Positions 36,704 through 48,307 of a stretch of DNA of 64,000 bases are shown here, piece after piece. Location: contig CM072879.1 of assembly GCA_036937835.1 (NCBI GenBank), positions 6,380,501 to 6,444,500 on the forward strand. Reading direction: 5' to 3'. The DNA is from Pampus argenteus (Eukaryota; Chordata; Actinopteri; Scombriformes; Stromateidae). Each line of letters begins with the position of its first letter. Positions within the stretch are counted from its first letter, which is position 1. The notes below the pieces were generated by a model. It did no database searches, had not been told where the DNA came from, and was given only the letters and a program-made list of their open reading frames with translations. The position numbers and the translations under genes are program-made.

Positions 36704-38685
36704 AGCTTCTCACCAGGGACGATGCTGCTCACTACCCCCCCACCACCACCCTACAACATCAAGCCACCAAACGATAAGCCACCAGCCTGCAAGCCACTAC
36801 TCTGCTGGGTGAAGCTGATGTTACAAACACTGGTCTGAAAGCAGATCAGGTAGTCAAACCCTTGTATGTTTTAGGCAGAATATCTGATCTGCGGGCAGTG
36901 AAAGGGTTAACTCGTGTCCTCCGTGTAAACTCTTTTATTATGGTGATGGGAAGATTGTGCCTCATCTGTCAGTACATTTACATGCACATCATAACTCAAT
37001 TACAGTGAATAAGCAGTTGACATGGTTCTAATAACCCAATATCTCCCAGTAATCTTGTGCATGATTTGTATAATAGATTGGTTAACATCGTCAATCACGT
37101 ACTGGCTGCCTACAGGAAACATCATATTAGCGCCACACAGCAGAGGAAGAAAATGTAGCTGGCGTTTCATTCAGGATTTCATTTATTATGACCCCATGTT
37201 TACTGACACCGCAGAAACGCCTGAGACACGCTGCTTTCAGTCTATGACTCGTCTGCACGTTCACACAGAATCAAGACGCTGAAAGTCATCAAACTTATAG
37301 TGTATACATATCACATCATGTGATGCCTGCTCTAGTTTGACCCTTAACCTGACTTAGATGACTCTGTTTACACGATGGTTGCAGTGATCAGTAATAATGT
37401 AATAATTAGCGTGCATGTAAACGCACTGACCTTCTCTGCGTTTTGCTGTTTTACTACGCATTCCCTTTTTTTCACCACAGAACTGCTTGGCGAGTCATCA
37501 GCTTAAAGCGTGTGTGTGTGTGTGTCTGTCTGTCTGTCTCATTTGCATTTTTCATTGTGGTTGTAAAGGGTTTCATTCATAGCTTGCAGTATTCTAAAGG
37601 CCACTTTTAATAACTTTTCTTTCAGATGAAGTCTTAACAGAGATATAAAACTAATATTTTTTTCTTAATAACAATAAAAATAATCTACGATCCTACATAG
37701 CCAGTTAAATTATTGAAGGAAATTTCTCATTCTGACTTTTCACACACTTCAGATCAGAATGCTTTTCTGTTCTTTTTGTTTTCTTGTTTGCATCACACTT
37801 CTTCATTTGCACATTGATATTGTGGTCTTTATTTATTGTTTGAAGCATAATCTTTGATATTGCAATGTGTGTATCTTAAAGAGCACCATTGTAAAAATAC
37901 GTTTGTTTTGTGTTCACTCACTTTTCATTCCTGAGTTCTGTTCCTCATAGCGACATTCTTTTGCAGTCGGTTTATAACATTGCAATGACACTTAAAACAT
38001 GTTTAACGTGTTTAATGTGTGTGTCTGTGTGTGTGTGTCCTCCCAACCCTGGTAATTGCAGTAGCTTGAAATCAGGTTTTAACAAGTGAATGTTCAAGGA
38101 CGTCTATGCAAAGCTTTCCTCTTGGTTTTATTTTGTGGCGGTCCGATCTGACAAGCACTTAGCTAAGAATGTATATTCATCATATCCGCTGTCCTGTATA
38201 AACGGACAACATATCTCACAGCAGAAGTCTATTTTTACTTAAGTTTGAACCCTGTTAATCAAGCTACCTTCGATTGTTGTTTAATATGGAAAGTAACATT
38301 GCGCATCGCCCTGTTGATTTGAAAGGATTCAGTTACTGAGCCGAGTGAGAATCCAGTAAGAGAATGAGAGCAAGTGTCTTCTGGTCACTCCCAAACATGT
38401 CTGTGTCTCTTCAGACGTTCATTCTTATGTACTACCTAATATGTAGCATCGGTAACAAGGTGACAACTGATAGTATCGTTTTCAACTTAAGAAGAAACAG
38501 CAAACCTACTTTCTTCCATTGTCCCACAGGACAGATTCACTGTGCCTCCACTCCCACGGTGGATGTGGAGGTTCATTGACCATGAAAAGGAACCAAAGAT
38601 GTTTCCTTTTTTTTGTCTTTTGCAGTACTTTTATCTGGTTCTGTATATTTTGTTTCTTGTTGAATAAAAGATGTAACAGTGTATA
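36704..38685 (+). other. txlna 3' UTR (inferred)
   Basis: Non-coding sequence between the txlna stop and a strong poly(A) signal. It contains a GT/CTGT repeat (37510-37538) and T-rich patches. No reading frame resembles a known protein. Confidence 0.6.
38663..38668 (+). terminator. Poly(A) signal of txlna
   Basis: AATAAA in ttgaataaaagatg, followed by GT/T-rich sequence (cagtgtatatttgagttgttgg). It lies about 2 kb after the stop codon and 0.5 kb before the eif3i start. Confidence 0.65.
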
Positions 38686-39165
38686 TTTGAGTTGTTGGAT
38701 CATTTGAAAAAGGTCTCCTTAACTCAAACATGTATAGTTGTACAGTTACATTACATTTCACATCAAATAGGACAGGCAAGGTAAGATTGACAGTGAAGTT
38801 ACTGCAGCAAAACAACATAATATATAAACGTATAACAAGCCTCCATGTCTTGCCTTTTTGTTAGTGTTTTACTTCTTGAAAACATTTGAACCACGCAGAA
38901 AACCCTTCACAACTTTAATATATGCAGTATATGTTAGTACTGACTGTTGTAATGGTATTGTGTCAAAGATGGGCTGGAGGCTGCAGTGCGCCGGGGCGAC
39001 GTTAGAGGGCGCGCTCGTGCCGCCTTGCCTGTTTGACACCGGAACTACGTCATCTTCCTTTTCCGCCGCGGCTCCGGCGCCTGAAACACGAGTGTTCGTC
39101 TTTTCTTTCTTTACAAGCGGCGTATTGAATAAACTGGGCCGAGTGGCAACACCGAGCTGACAAAA
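38686..39165 (+). promoter_or_regulatory. txlna-eif3i spacer and eif3i promoter/5' UTR
   Basis: The right half is GC-rich. Motifs visible are a CTCF-like AGAGGGCGC at 39004-39012, an ETS-like ACCGGAA and CRE-like TACGTCA around 39040-39053, and a pyrimidine run CTTTTCTTTCTTT at 39100-39112 that resembles the 5' terminal oligopyrimidine tract of translation-factor mRNAs. No TATA box. The exact start site is not visible. Confidence 0.5.
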
Positions 39166-42100
39166 ATGGTTCGTATGGTCTTGAATGAAAGTTAGTTTCG
39201 AGTTAAAACTTGACCAGAATGACGCTTTTTATTTCTCCGAGACCGTTAGCTCCCGTTTAGCTAACGTTAGCTTAGCTTTAAAATAAGCCATCGTTAACGG
39301 AACTGTTAGCTAGTGCTAGCTGAATGATGTAGGGATGCATGATGATTCATTGGTCCTTGACAGCTTGTAGAGCTGCACGGGTGTACCCTTATTAAACATA
39401 ATTATCCTAACAGTAATGGCTGGTTTGTCATAACAGACCAAACATGAGTGACCTGCTCAGACACCAGAGATGTAACGATAACTGTTGAACATACATATGT
39501 TGCTACCTACAGCTGACATAAAGACTTTTTCTGAATGGATAAGAAACAGGTTCACAATTCAAATGTGTCTTTAGACGACAGTCAGGCGTCCCTATGAACA
39601 CTGACTATATTTTATAACGTGGGATTTCCTACTTGCTGTTATCATTCTTCCTGTTCATATTGGCTGTTAAAAGATCCACTCAATGTGCTTTCAATGTGAT
39701 GGGGGTCAAAATCCGCAGTGTATCCACACAAATGCATTTAAAAGTATCTGAAGCTTATATGAGGCATTTTGCGTCTGCCACATTTAGTCTTTTTAGCATC
39801 AAACCCTTTGTGTTTCCTCCGACAGTGTTTCCTTATTTGACAAACTTTGGCACTAAAAAGACTAATGCTAAAACTCGATCTGACTTTCTGAGCTTCAGAA
39901 AGAAGTTGTAAATACATTTTTGCTAAATAGACTTACAATGAACAAGAGGAATGATTATAGCAAGAAAAACCTGTTTCAATTCGTTGTTAATGTCGTTCAT
40001 TGTTTTGAGACAGACTTGAAAGATTGTGAACATGTCCTTTTTTAAGATGCTGATGTGCACTCTGTTCCACAGAAACCCATCCTGCTCCAGGGCCATGAAA
40101 GGTCCATCACTCAAATCAAGTACAACAGAGAGGGAGACTTGCTCTTCTCTGTAGCTAAAGACACGGTGAGTGGATGATAAATCAGTTGTGCACTGCTGTT
40201 AAATCATGACTCAATGATAAGAACTGATTGGTATTAATGCTCCCGTCATTTCATCTCCCACTGTAGGTGGTCAACGCGTGGTACTCAGTCAATGGCGAGA
40301 GGCTTGGAACATACAATGGACACACAGGAGCTGTGTGGTGTGTCGACTGTGACTGTATCCTTTTTAAAGAAATACACATATATATATGTTTTTCTTCCCT
40401 TGAATAAATACATTGATTTACCTTGTAGTGTTGTGTCTGTCTTGTGTGTGCTGAAGTAATACATTTTGGATTCTTTAACACGTCCTGCATCAGGGGACAC
40501 AAAAAATGTATTGACAGGATCAGCAGACAACAGCTGTCGACTGTGGGACTGTGAGACAGGTAGATAAAAAGTATTTGTGTTTGACATTTTCTCCATAGCA
40601 CTCTTGCCTTCACCACTCCTCGATTTCAGTGTGTAAATTCCCCAGTTATCACACATATTGTCAGTGCTACATCTACTGCATGTACCCACACCACTAACCC
40701 CCGTATCTCTGCCCCCGCTGCAAAGGTAAACAGCTGGCCCTGCTCAACACCAACTCCGCTGTCAGAACGTGCGGCTTCGACTTCAGTGGCAACATCATCA
40801 TGTTCTCCACAGACAAGCAGATGGGTTACCAGTGCTTCCTGAACTTCTTTGACCTAAGGGATCCACAGCAAATCGGTACATACCACATATTACCACAAGT
40901 TAAAGAAGAGAGGCTTGAATTTCTGCTGGTTGCTTTAGCTAACCTGGAATTTGTTCATTCATATATATAATGAATTAAATGTATCAGTATCTACAGGATA
41001 GCAATGATGAGACTACACAGTTCCTGTATAAAGAGGCGTTTTACTGTCTTGGCCAGAACGCATTACACAGATAGGCTGTATAGATCAGCAGGAATATGGC
41101 TCCTGTCAGCAGTTTAATGAGTGAGTCTCTCCCTTGGTCCTTGCAGAAGACAACCAGCCCTACCTGTCGGTACCTTGCAGTGAGCACAAGATCACCAGTG
41201 CTGTGTGGGGGCCTCTGGGAGAGTTTGTTATTGCCGGCCATGAGAACGGAGAGATCAACCAATTCAATGCCAAGGTGTGTCACACTTCTGGCTGCATGTA
41301 ACGGATTGTGTTCATGTGGCTTGATGGCAAGCAAACAAGTCTGATAGTCACTGTTAAGACTAAAATAATAATTGAACTGGAATGGGAAGTACCTGCCTAG
41401 TTTTTCAGAAAATGTGTATAAATATATTTCGGTGATGTAGGATAGAAAGTATAATTTATGTGATTTCTAGCAACAATACTCAGTAGGTTATACTGAAGAG
41501 GGCAACTTTTTTTCTTGAAGATGAATGTCTGTACTGTGTTATTTAATGAATAGTCTGGAGAAATCCAGAAGAAGATAAAGGAGCACAGCAGGCAGATCAA
41601 TGACATCCAGACATCAGTGGATCTCACCATGGTGATCACTGCCTCAAAGGACAACACTGCCAAGGTAAGACCCCATTCTGTCTACTAACACGGCCATAAC
41701 CGTACAAGCTGTGAATGTTTAGTTCATGCTTGTTTTATACAACATGAGTAAAGATTTGATTTTTATTGTGACACATTTGTTTAAATTACTATTTTTAGTC
41801 TACATCTCCTCTGGCTGAATCCTTAGTCCATGTATTGAGTGTGTTCTGTGTTTCCCCTCAGCTGTTTGACTCCACTTCCCTGGATCACATCAAATCTTTC
41901 AAGACAGAGAGACCTGTCAACTCTGCTGCCATCTCCCCGATTATGGATCATGTAAGAGACGACTCACACAGTACTACAAAGATATGCAGCTTTTTTTTTT
42001 TCTTTGTTTTTCCTCCACAAAATGAAATGTGTCATTGCTGACTGTTGGCACTCATGTCTCATGTATGGCTTGTGTGTGTTTGTGATTCAGGTGGTGATGG

Positions 42101-42725
42101 GAGGTGGACAGGAGGCCATGGAGGTCACCACTACCTCCACCAGGATCGGCAAGTTTGAGGCCAGGTGAGGAAAATAAGGCTGGAGTTGATTACTATGGAC
42201 AAGAATAATAAATGTTGAAGCAAATTGCTGTGCTTGATTTGTATTATACAGTTCGGATTATAGGTTTAAACTATCAGGAATTCTATGTTTGCTTATTTGA
42301 TACCAAATCACACACCAGTTTTTGGGATTAATAAAGTATATCTATCTATCTATCTATCTAGGTAGGTAGCATCGCTTGTATATGCAAGTGTTCAGGTGGT
42401 AACCCTCCTTTCTTGGCTACACTTAGGTTCTTCCATGCTGCCTATGAAGAGGAGTTTGGCAGGGTCAAGGGTCATTTCGGTCCCATCAACTGTGTGGCGT
42501 TCCACCCTGATGGCAAGAGGTGAGAGACGACACGTTTGCGGAAAAACTCATCCCGGGAAAAAAAGTATAGGCGTGTGGTCATAGGTGCTTTCTGTGTTGT
42601 CATTGTTCTAACATTTTTCTTGTACTGTGGTTGTCATCTACAGTTACAGCAGTGGAGGAGAGGACGGATACGTAAGGATTCACTACTTTGACCCACAGTA
42701 CTTTGACTTTGAGTTGGAGGCATAA
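39166..42725 (+). CDS. eif3i: Eukaryotic translation initiation factor 3 subunit I, complete, 11 coding exons
   Basis: A WD40 beta-propeller subunit of eIF3, which organises the 43S pre-initiation complex; also known as TRIP-1. Coding exons: 39166-39168, 40073-40165, 40267-40354, 40494-40559, 40726-40875, 41147-41274, 41554-41664, 41862-41951, 42091-42164, 42427-42519, 42644-42725. Phases close to exactly 325 residues, as in human. The start exon contributes only the ATG (then KPILLQGHERSITQ). WD repeat landmarks are GHTGAVWCVDCDWD, LTGSADNSCRLWD, ITSAVWGPLGEFVIAGHENG, ASKDNTAKLFD and GPINCVAFHPDGKSYSSGGE; the end is HYFDPQYFDFELEA. Intron 3 (40355-40493) has U12-type signals. The first donor (ATG/GTTCGT) is weak. 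It converges with hdac1. Confidence 0.96.
39240..39330. repeat. TTAGC/GCTAA motif cluster in eif3i intron 1
   Basis: Dense motif words within 90 bases, including the exact 12-bp palindrome GCTAACGTTAGC at 39260-39271 followed by ttagc, and gttagctagtgctagctg at 39305-39322. The cluster starts about 75 bases after the first donor. Confidence 0.65.
40355..40493 (+). other. U12-type (minor spliceosome) intron 3 of eif3i
   Basis: The 5' splice site reads GTATCCTTT, a full match to the U12 GT-AG donor consensus. The branch-site-like TTCTTTAAC at 40471-40479 differs from TTCCTTAAC at one position and lies about 14 bases before the acceptor AG at 40492-40493. There is no long pyrimidine tract. The exon phases on both sides require this intron (the split codon is the Trp of DCDWD). 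Confidence 0.88.
42313..42361 (+). mobile_element. Retroposon 3' tail with (ATCT)n, eif3i intron 9
   Basis: The string 'tttttgggattaataaagta' (42319 onward) followed by ATCT tetranucleotides is the usual 3' end of a fish LINE/SINE family. Only the tail is present. Confidence 0.5.
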
Positions 42726-42950
42726 ACAGCCAGGCTTCTGGCCCACACAGCTTCAGCTAACATCGGACTCAGTCCAGTCAGGATTAATGGACAAGAGTGA
42801 ATTTACAGTCGACTGACCAGCTCACCTCCTTCCCTTCATCTGAACTGATCTGAAGTCAGGGTACAGGATACTTATAGAAGTCTGCAGCCAGTTGATCTTG
42901 TGTACGTCTCACAGATCAGTTTAAATAAAGGAAAAGAGGTCAGAAGACCA
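42726..42950 (+). other. eif3i 3' UTR with poly(A) signal
   Basis: A short 3' UTR. AATAAA at 42924-42929 (tttaaataaaggaa) is followed by a GT-rich downstream element around 42970-42988. This would give a UTR of about 220 bases. Confidence 0.65.
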
Positions 42951-43560
42951 CCTACTGCATCTTAGTGATGAGGGTTTGTGGAGTTTTTTAAAGATTCTTT
43001 TTTTTTTCTTTTTTTGTGTAACATCACAAACTGTTTTGGTCGCATCAGGAGTATCTGGAGTTCACTTTTTGTACTGTGGTTCTTCAAACCTGTCATGACT
43101 GGACTTAATCCCACACTCCCTGATCCCCAGCTCTATTTAATCTGAGTCTACAAAGAAGGAGCTTTTGAGCTATTTTCTGTTGTAAAACCATTCCACCAAA
43201 TTTCACTAAAAAAGTTACTTATTCAAGTTCTGTTTGTGTGATTTATGCAGCTCATTTTCGCTTTAATTCTACACACACGTTCATGTTTTCAAAATTCATT
43301 ATTTCCTTATGAAATTAATTGATTACTATGATGCAACAACTTTGTAGTAAGTCTTATATCTGCTGGTTGACAGTTAAATTCATGTTTTAAAAAGGTACAC
43401 TGGTGTGTTTCTAATAGTGATGATACATTGCAAATTGATATTCAGTCCACTATTAATGTATACTTGAACAAAATATTTGACTTGATGATGCATTAGCAAA
43501 CTAAATCACAAAACCTCTTTAAAAATACAGTTGTACAAACAATGACCTTCAAACATAAAA
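42951..43560. other. eif3i-hdac1 convergent spacer
   Basis: The space between two convergent poly(A) sites. It is AT-rich with T homopolymers and no reading frame of note. Nothing recognisable. Confidence 0.55.
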
Positions 43561-43573
43561 ATGTAGATTTTTC

Positions 43574-44449
43574 TTTATTTTTTTATAACAAAGATGTGAT
43601 AATGCACAAGGATATAACTCCAAACAACCACAAGTAGACATTTACCAGGTTGCATATTTATGTATAATGGTACAAAATATCTAAAACAAGTCACTCACCT
43701 CCCAACATAACCCTCACATCCAGTCACACTTCATACATACAATGCATTAAGAAAAAAATGGGCGGGCACTGAGCAGATATTTATAGGAAGACGGACTAAA
43801 GGGACTGACCATATTCATGATTTAAAATAACTTACTGAGCAGAGAGAAAAATGGTGACTGCCTGGGCAAAGAGAGTATTATGTACATGCTGAAGGCAAGG
43901 TCATTCTAAACATGCATTTACTGATAAATTAACAGCTGGCTACACACCTGTTTTCCAGATGGTTGTTATTGTAACAGTATAGATGTTTAAAAACTGAGTA
44001 CTAGACCCAAGTCATCTACGTCTCTGCAGGTTTATCAGCGCGAGCCCCATAAACATGTACAAATCTGAAACACTGATAGGGACAGTAACGCTCTGGGTGT
44101 TTTACTTCACATGAAAGCAGACCTGGGTCACAAGAGCTGAGGAGGATTTATGGCATTAGTTTTATACTACGTGGAGCTCCGGGTGGGTGGGCTCTACACT
44201 CAACACACACAAACAAATCCATGCTAAAAAACTGATGACTTTGCTGTGGCTGTGTTAACTGTTCTACTGACCCAACCACCTGGTTCTTCCTAGTACTTAG
44301 AAACCAATGCAGATAATTTAATGTGAACCAGGTTTGCCCCCAAGAACATTAATAAAACAGGAATACAAAATAGTCCTATCAATGCAGTAGGAGAATGTAG
44401 GAATCAGTGGGGCTTGAGGACAACAGTGAACCACTTCACTCGCCAGACT
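43574..44449 (-). other. hdac1 3' UTR with poly(A) signal
   Basis: On the minus strand AATAAA lies at 43574-43579 (TTTATT on the + strand). The stretch up to the stop codon at 44450 has no coding potential and is inferred to be 3' UTR. Confidence 0.55.
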
Positions 44450-47400
44450 TCAAGTTGTCTTCACCTCTTCTTTTGGTCTGAAACACAGACGGTTAAGGGG
44501 TTTAAACATCTAAAATTGAAATTGCTCCAGGACCAGGGGAAACCAATTTCGTTACATCCCATGTTTACATGTGTTGTAATGACAATAAAAATCCTTGAAA
44601 TTACATCAAAAAAAAAACAACAGTATAATATACGAATACTGTAGTGATAATAAATATGGTAGTGGTGGGCATAGATTAATTTTTTTAATCTAGATTAATC
44701 TCACTGAAATATTGAAATTAATCTAGATTAAAATGGCTCATTCAGAATGCAAAATACCTAAGTACTGACCAAAAGTAAGTCTTTGAGAACGGGTTTCTTA
44801 ATCCAGTGGATGCATTAGAACAGGAGCCAAAATGCATCACTGACTGAGGGATGCTTTGCGTCCAGGTGGTATTTGAGACTGGAAGAACTCCTACAGTGAA
44901 CCAATTCTGCATTGTATAAGGTGCACACAACCTTAGTGTTGTCGATGCCACCATCGGGAAGCCTCTTTTAAAAAATTAATTTTCCCTGAAGCAAGCCTTG
45001 CGGCTTTGTGGCTGCATCCATGATAGACTATCACGTTTGGTGTGGTAGTTCGGTAATTCACAGGCGCGTAGACGTTCGACAACTGAATTGCCCCCTACAG
45101 TGCAAGTTTGTGTATTATAGGACCCAGCTCCAAACCCAATTTTGATAATAGATTAACGACGGTATTTTTTATATCGCTCGATAAGAGTCTCACGTTATCG
45201 CAGCTCTTAATGCCGTTAACGTGCCCATCACTAAAATATAGTCAATGTTTCATCCCCTTCCCTTCAGTTCCTGAAATCTGGTCACTTTGTACAGAAGTGG
45301 ATATAACATGGAATAAACAGAATAGTTACAAATACTGCCATAATTAATAATAATCATCATTCATTCAATAACCACTGACTATTGAGATATGCCTGGGAAA
45401 CTCAGATTTTGAATTTATTCTATAGTCTAATTCCAGGTTTTAAAAATGTTTTCTTAATTTTAATCTAGTCGTCTTACCCTGATGTGTCCATCTTCTCTTC
45501 CTCCTTCTCTTCCTCTTTCACTTCTAGGAAGCAAAGAAAGTGATTATTGAAGTGTTTGTTCATCTACAGCACAAGTACAAATTTTTCTTGTGTATGGTCT
45601 CACCTTTCTTTTCCTCTACTTCCTTCTCTTCCTCCTTCTTCACTCGTTTTGCCTTCTTGTGGTTGGCTGCGTTCCTGCGGCCTCCTCCCTGCCCCTCTGC
45701 CTCGTCCTCAGAGTCAGAGAACTCCTCCTCGCAGGCTATCCTCTTATCATGGGCCCGGACTGAAAACGCAAATGCCAGCATGACATACAGACAGCAAGCA
45801 CAGACTATTATACAACTAAACGTTTTGATGTCTCTTACTAGAAACACGTTTGTCAGGGTCCTCCTCATCCTCGTCTGCGCTGTCTGGATGGGGAGCGTCT
45901 TCAGGGATCGCCTGCATCTGGACGCCGGGGGCGTGAGGCAGCATACGCAGGTTTTCAAATAGACGCTGCTTGATCTTCTCTAGGTACTCGTTGGTGTTCT
46001 GGTTGGTCATATTGGACGGGCTGATGTGCAGCTTGAAGTCGGGCCCAAAGTACTCAAAGTAATCATTGTAGGGCAGCTCGTTGGGGATGGAGCAGTCCAA
46101 GGCGACGGCGGTTTCGTAAGTCCAGCAACGAGCCACGTTACGAATGGTGTATCCACCGCCACCCAGCATCAGCAGGGGTAGGTTGAAACTTTTGATGTAT
46201 TCTACACACTTGGCATGGCCTAGAGGAGGCAACACACACACACTACATTACATTACATTCCTGGAAGCACGCGTTGTTTTAAGAGTGTAAGGTGTGTTTA
46301 TACCTTTGATGGTCAGATTGAAGCAGCCCAGTCTGTCTCCTGAAAGGGAATCAGCTCCACACTGGAGCACCACAGCACTTGGCTGGTACATCTCCATGAC
46401 TTTAGCCATGATCTAACACACACACACACATACATACACATATCAATTTTCGTTGTACAAAATCTCAATTTTCGTTACAAAATACAATGATAATAAAGAT
46501 GATTCTGATTAGCATTGGTCCAGAGAGGAAATCTGATTATGATGATTAAACCTAATGGAGAACTTACAGGCTTGAAGATGGCTTCATACGACTCGTCATC
46601 AATGCCGTCTCTAAGCGGGTAGTTCACTGCATAGTATTTGCCTTTTCCAGCTCCAATGTCCTGCACACATTGTGGATATCATGAACGTCATGCTCACATG
46701 TGCACAGGATACAATGATGATTTGCACAAAGCAAACACAAACTCACCCTCAGGTCTCCAGTGCCGGGGAAGTACTCCCCATACTTGTGGAAGGAGACGGT
46801 CATGACCCTGTCTGTGGTGTAGAAGGCCTCCTCCACTCCGTCACCGTGGTGAATGTCGATGTCTATGTATAGTACTCGCTGGTGGTACCTAGACAATTAA
46901 TGTGAGCACAAAATAATTAGCAGCACGAATCAGCAACCTCTGCTTCCGTTTGTGGCCTATAAGAATTAAGAGTTAAATACTCAACTTACTTGAGCAGCTC
47001 GAGGATAGCGAGGACGATGTCGTTGACGTAGCAGAATCCTGAGGCCTCTGACTTCTTGGCGTGGTGGAGTCCGCCGGCCCAGTTGATGGCGATGTCTGTC
47101 TGCTGCTTGTTTAGCTTCACTGCTCCAGCTAGAGGACATGGTGAACAGTCAGTTTCATAGACTTTGGTGTTTATACAACTGTAGTTACTGTCTTTTTTTT
47201 TTAAACATTTATGAAGAACGTGCTGTGGAGATCCATTTAACCAAACTCAGACCTGCACTGTCACAAAACAAGTTGCAGTTCACCAGGTTAAGGCTCTGCA
47301 CGTTATGTTGCGTATTTTTTACAGAGGGATTATGGGAAGTGTCTGAAGAAACATACCCACAGAGCCTCCTGTTGAGAGCTGGCAAAACTCAAACAGGCCA

Positions 47401-48235
47401 TCAAACACCGGACAGTCCTCTCCGACGTTGACTGTGAGAAAAAACACAAGACAAGAGTTTTAACAGGTTGGTTCGAATATCTCAGTATTGTCTATTAGAA
47501 GAAAGCCAAAGACACTCACATCTTTGCATCTGTTTGCTGTACTCAGACATGTTGTCCGGTCGGATGGACCTCAGGAACTTAATGTAGTCGTCACTGTGGT
47601 ATTTTGTCATCTCTTCACCGCTGGCTTTATGTGGTCTCTGGAACCAGGCAGAAAGGTAATGAGGAAGAAGGCGAGGGCACATCTGTATTTGTAAACCTCT
47701 GGTTTTATGTCCCACACATGCAAAAATGTAGCCTGTATTTACACTATTTTAGATTAAAATGACACAGACAGTGAGCTGATGTTCTATACAGTCTGTACTG
47801 AACTGCTGATGATGAACATGTGTACTATTACACCCCAAATCACAATGAAAGACCCCCCCTTCGCCTGTTAAGCACACGGATTACTATCGAGTGGGTTGAT
47901 TTCTAGCTTTAAAGATTACAGTACTTTTTTTTTTTTTTTTAAATTGACATTGTCTTTAAGAAGCATAGTGACGCGTTGGAGATGTGTGTTGAGTGGCATG
48001 ACTCACATAGATCTCCATTTTCCTGTACAGTCCATAGTTGAGAAGGAGGTTGTGTGTCATGCGGATCCTGTGGGGTTTCATAGGATGGCCCTGACCATAA
48101 TAGTAGTTTCCCACGTCACCTACAATAACATTGAAATATACATGTTATACAATATGCACATCACAAAATCTGCACAAAAACAAGTAGCACCAGTTCATTT
48201 TGACTCTGCCAAACTCCATCCAAAAATACACCCTG

Positions 48236-48307
<72 letters not shown>

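Noticed and set aside
45560..45958. 132-codon minus-strand frame covering hdac1 exons 9-10
   Set aside because: Partly real coding sequence, but the continuous frame runs through intron 9. The spliced hdac1 model explains it.
47468..47490. ggttggttcgaatatctc, resembling a tRNA T-loop
   Set aside because: No acceptor stem, D-arm or box A at the right distance. It lies in an hdac1 intron.
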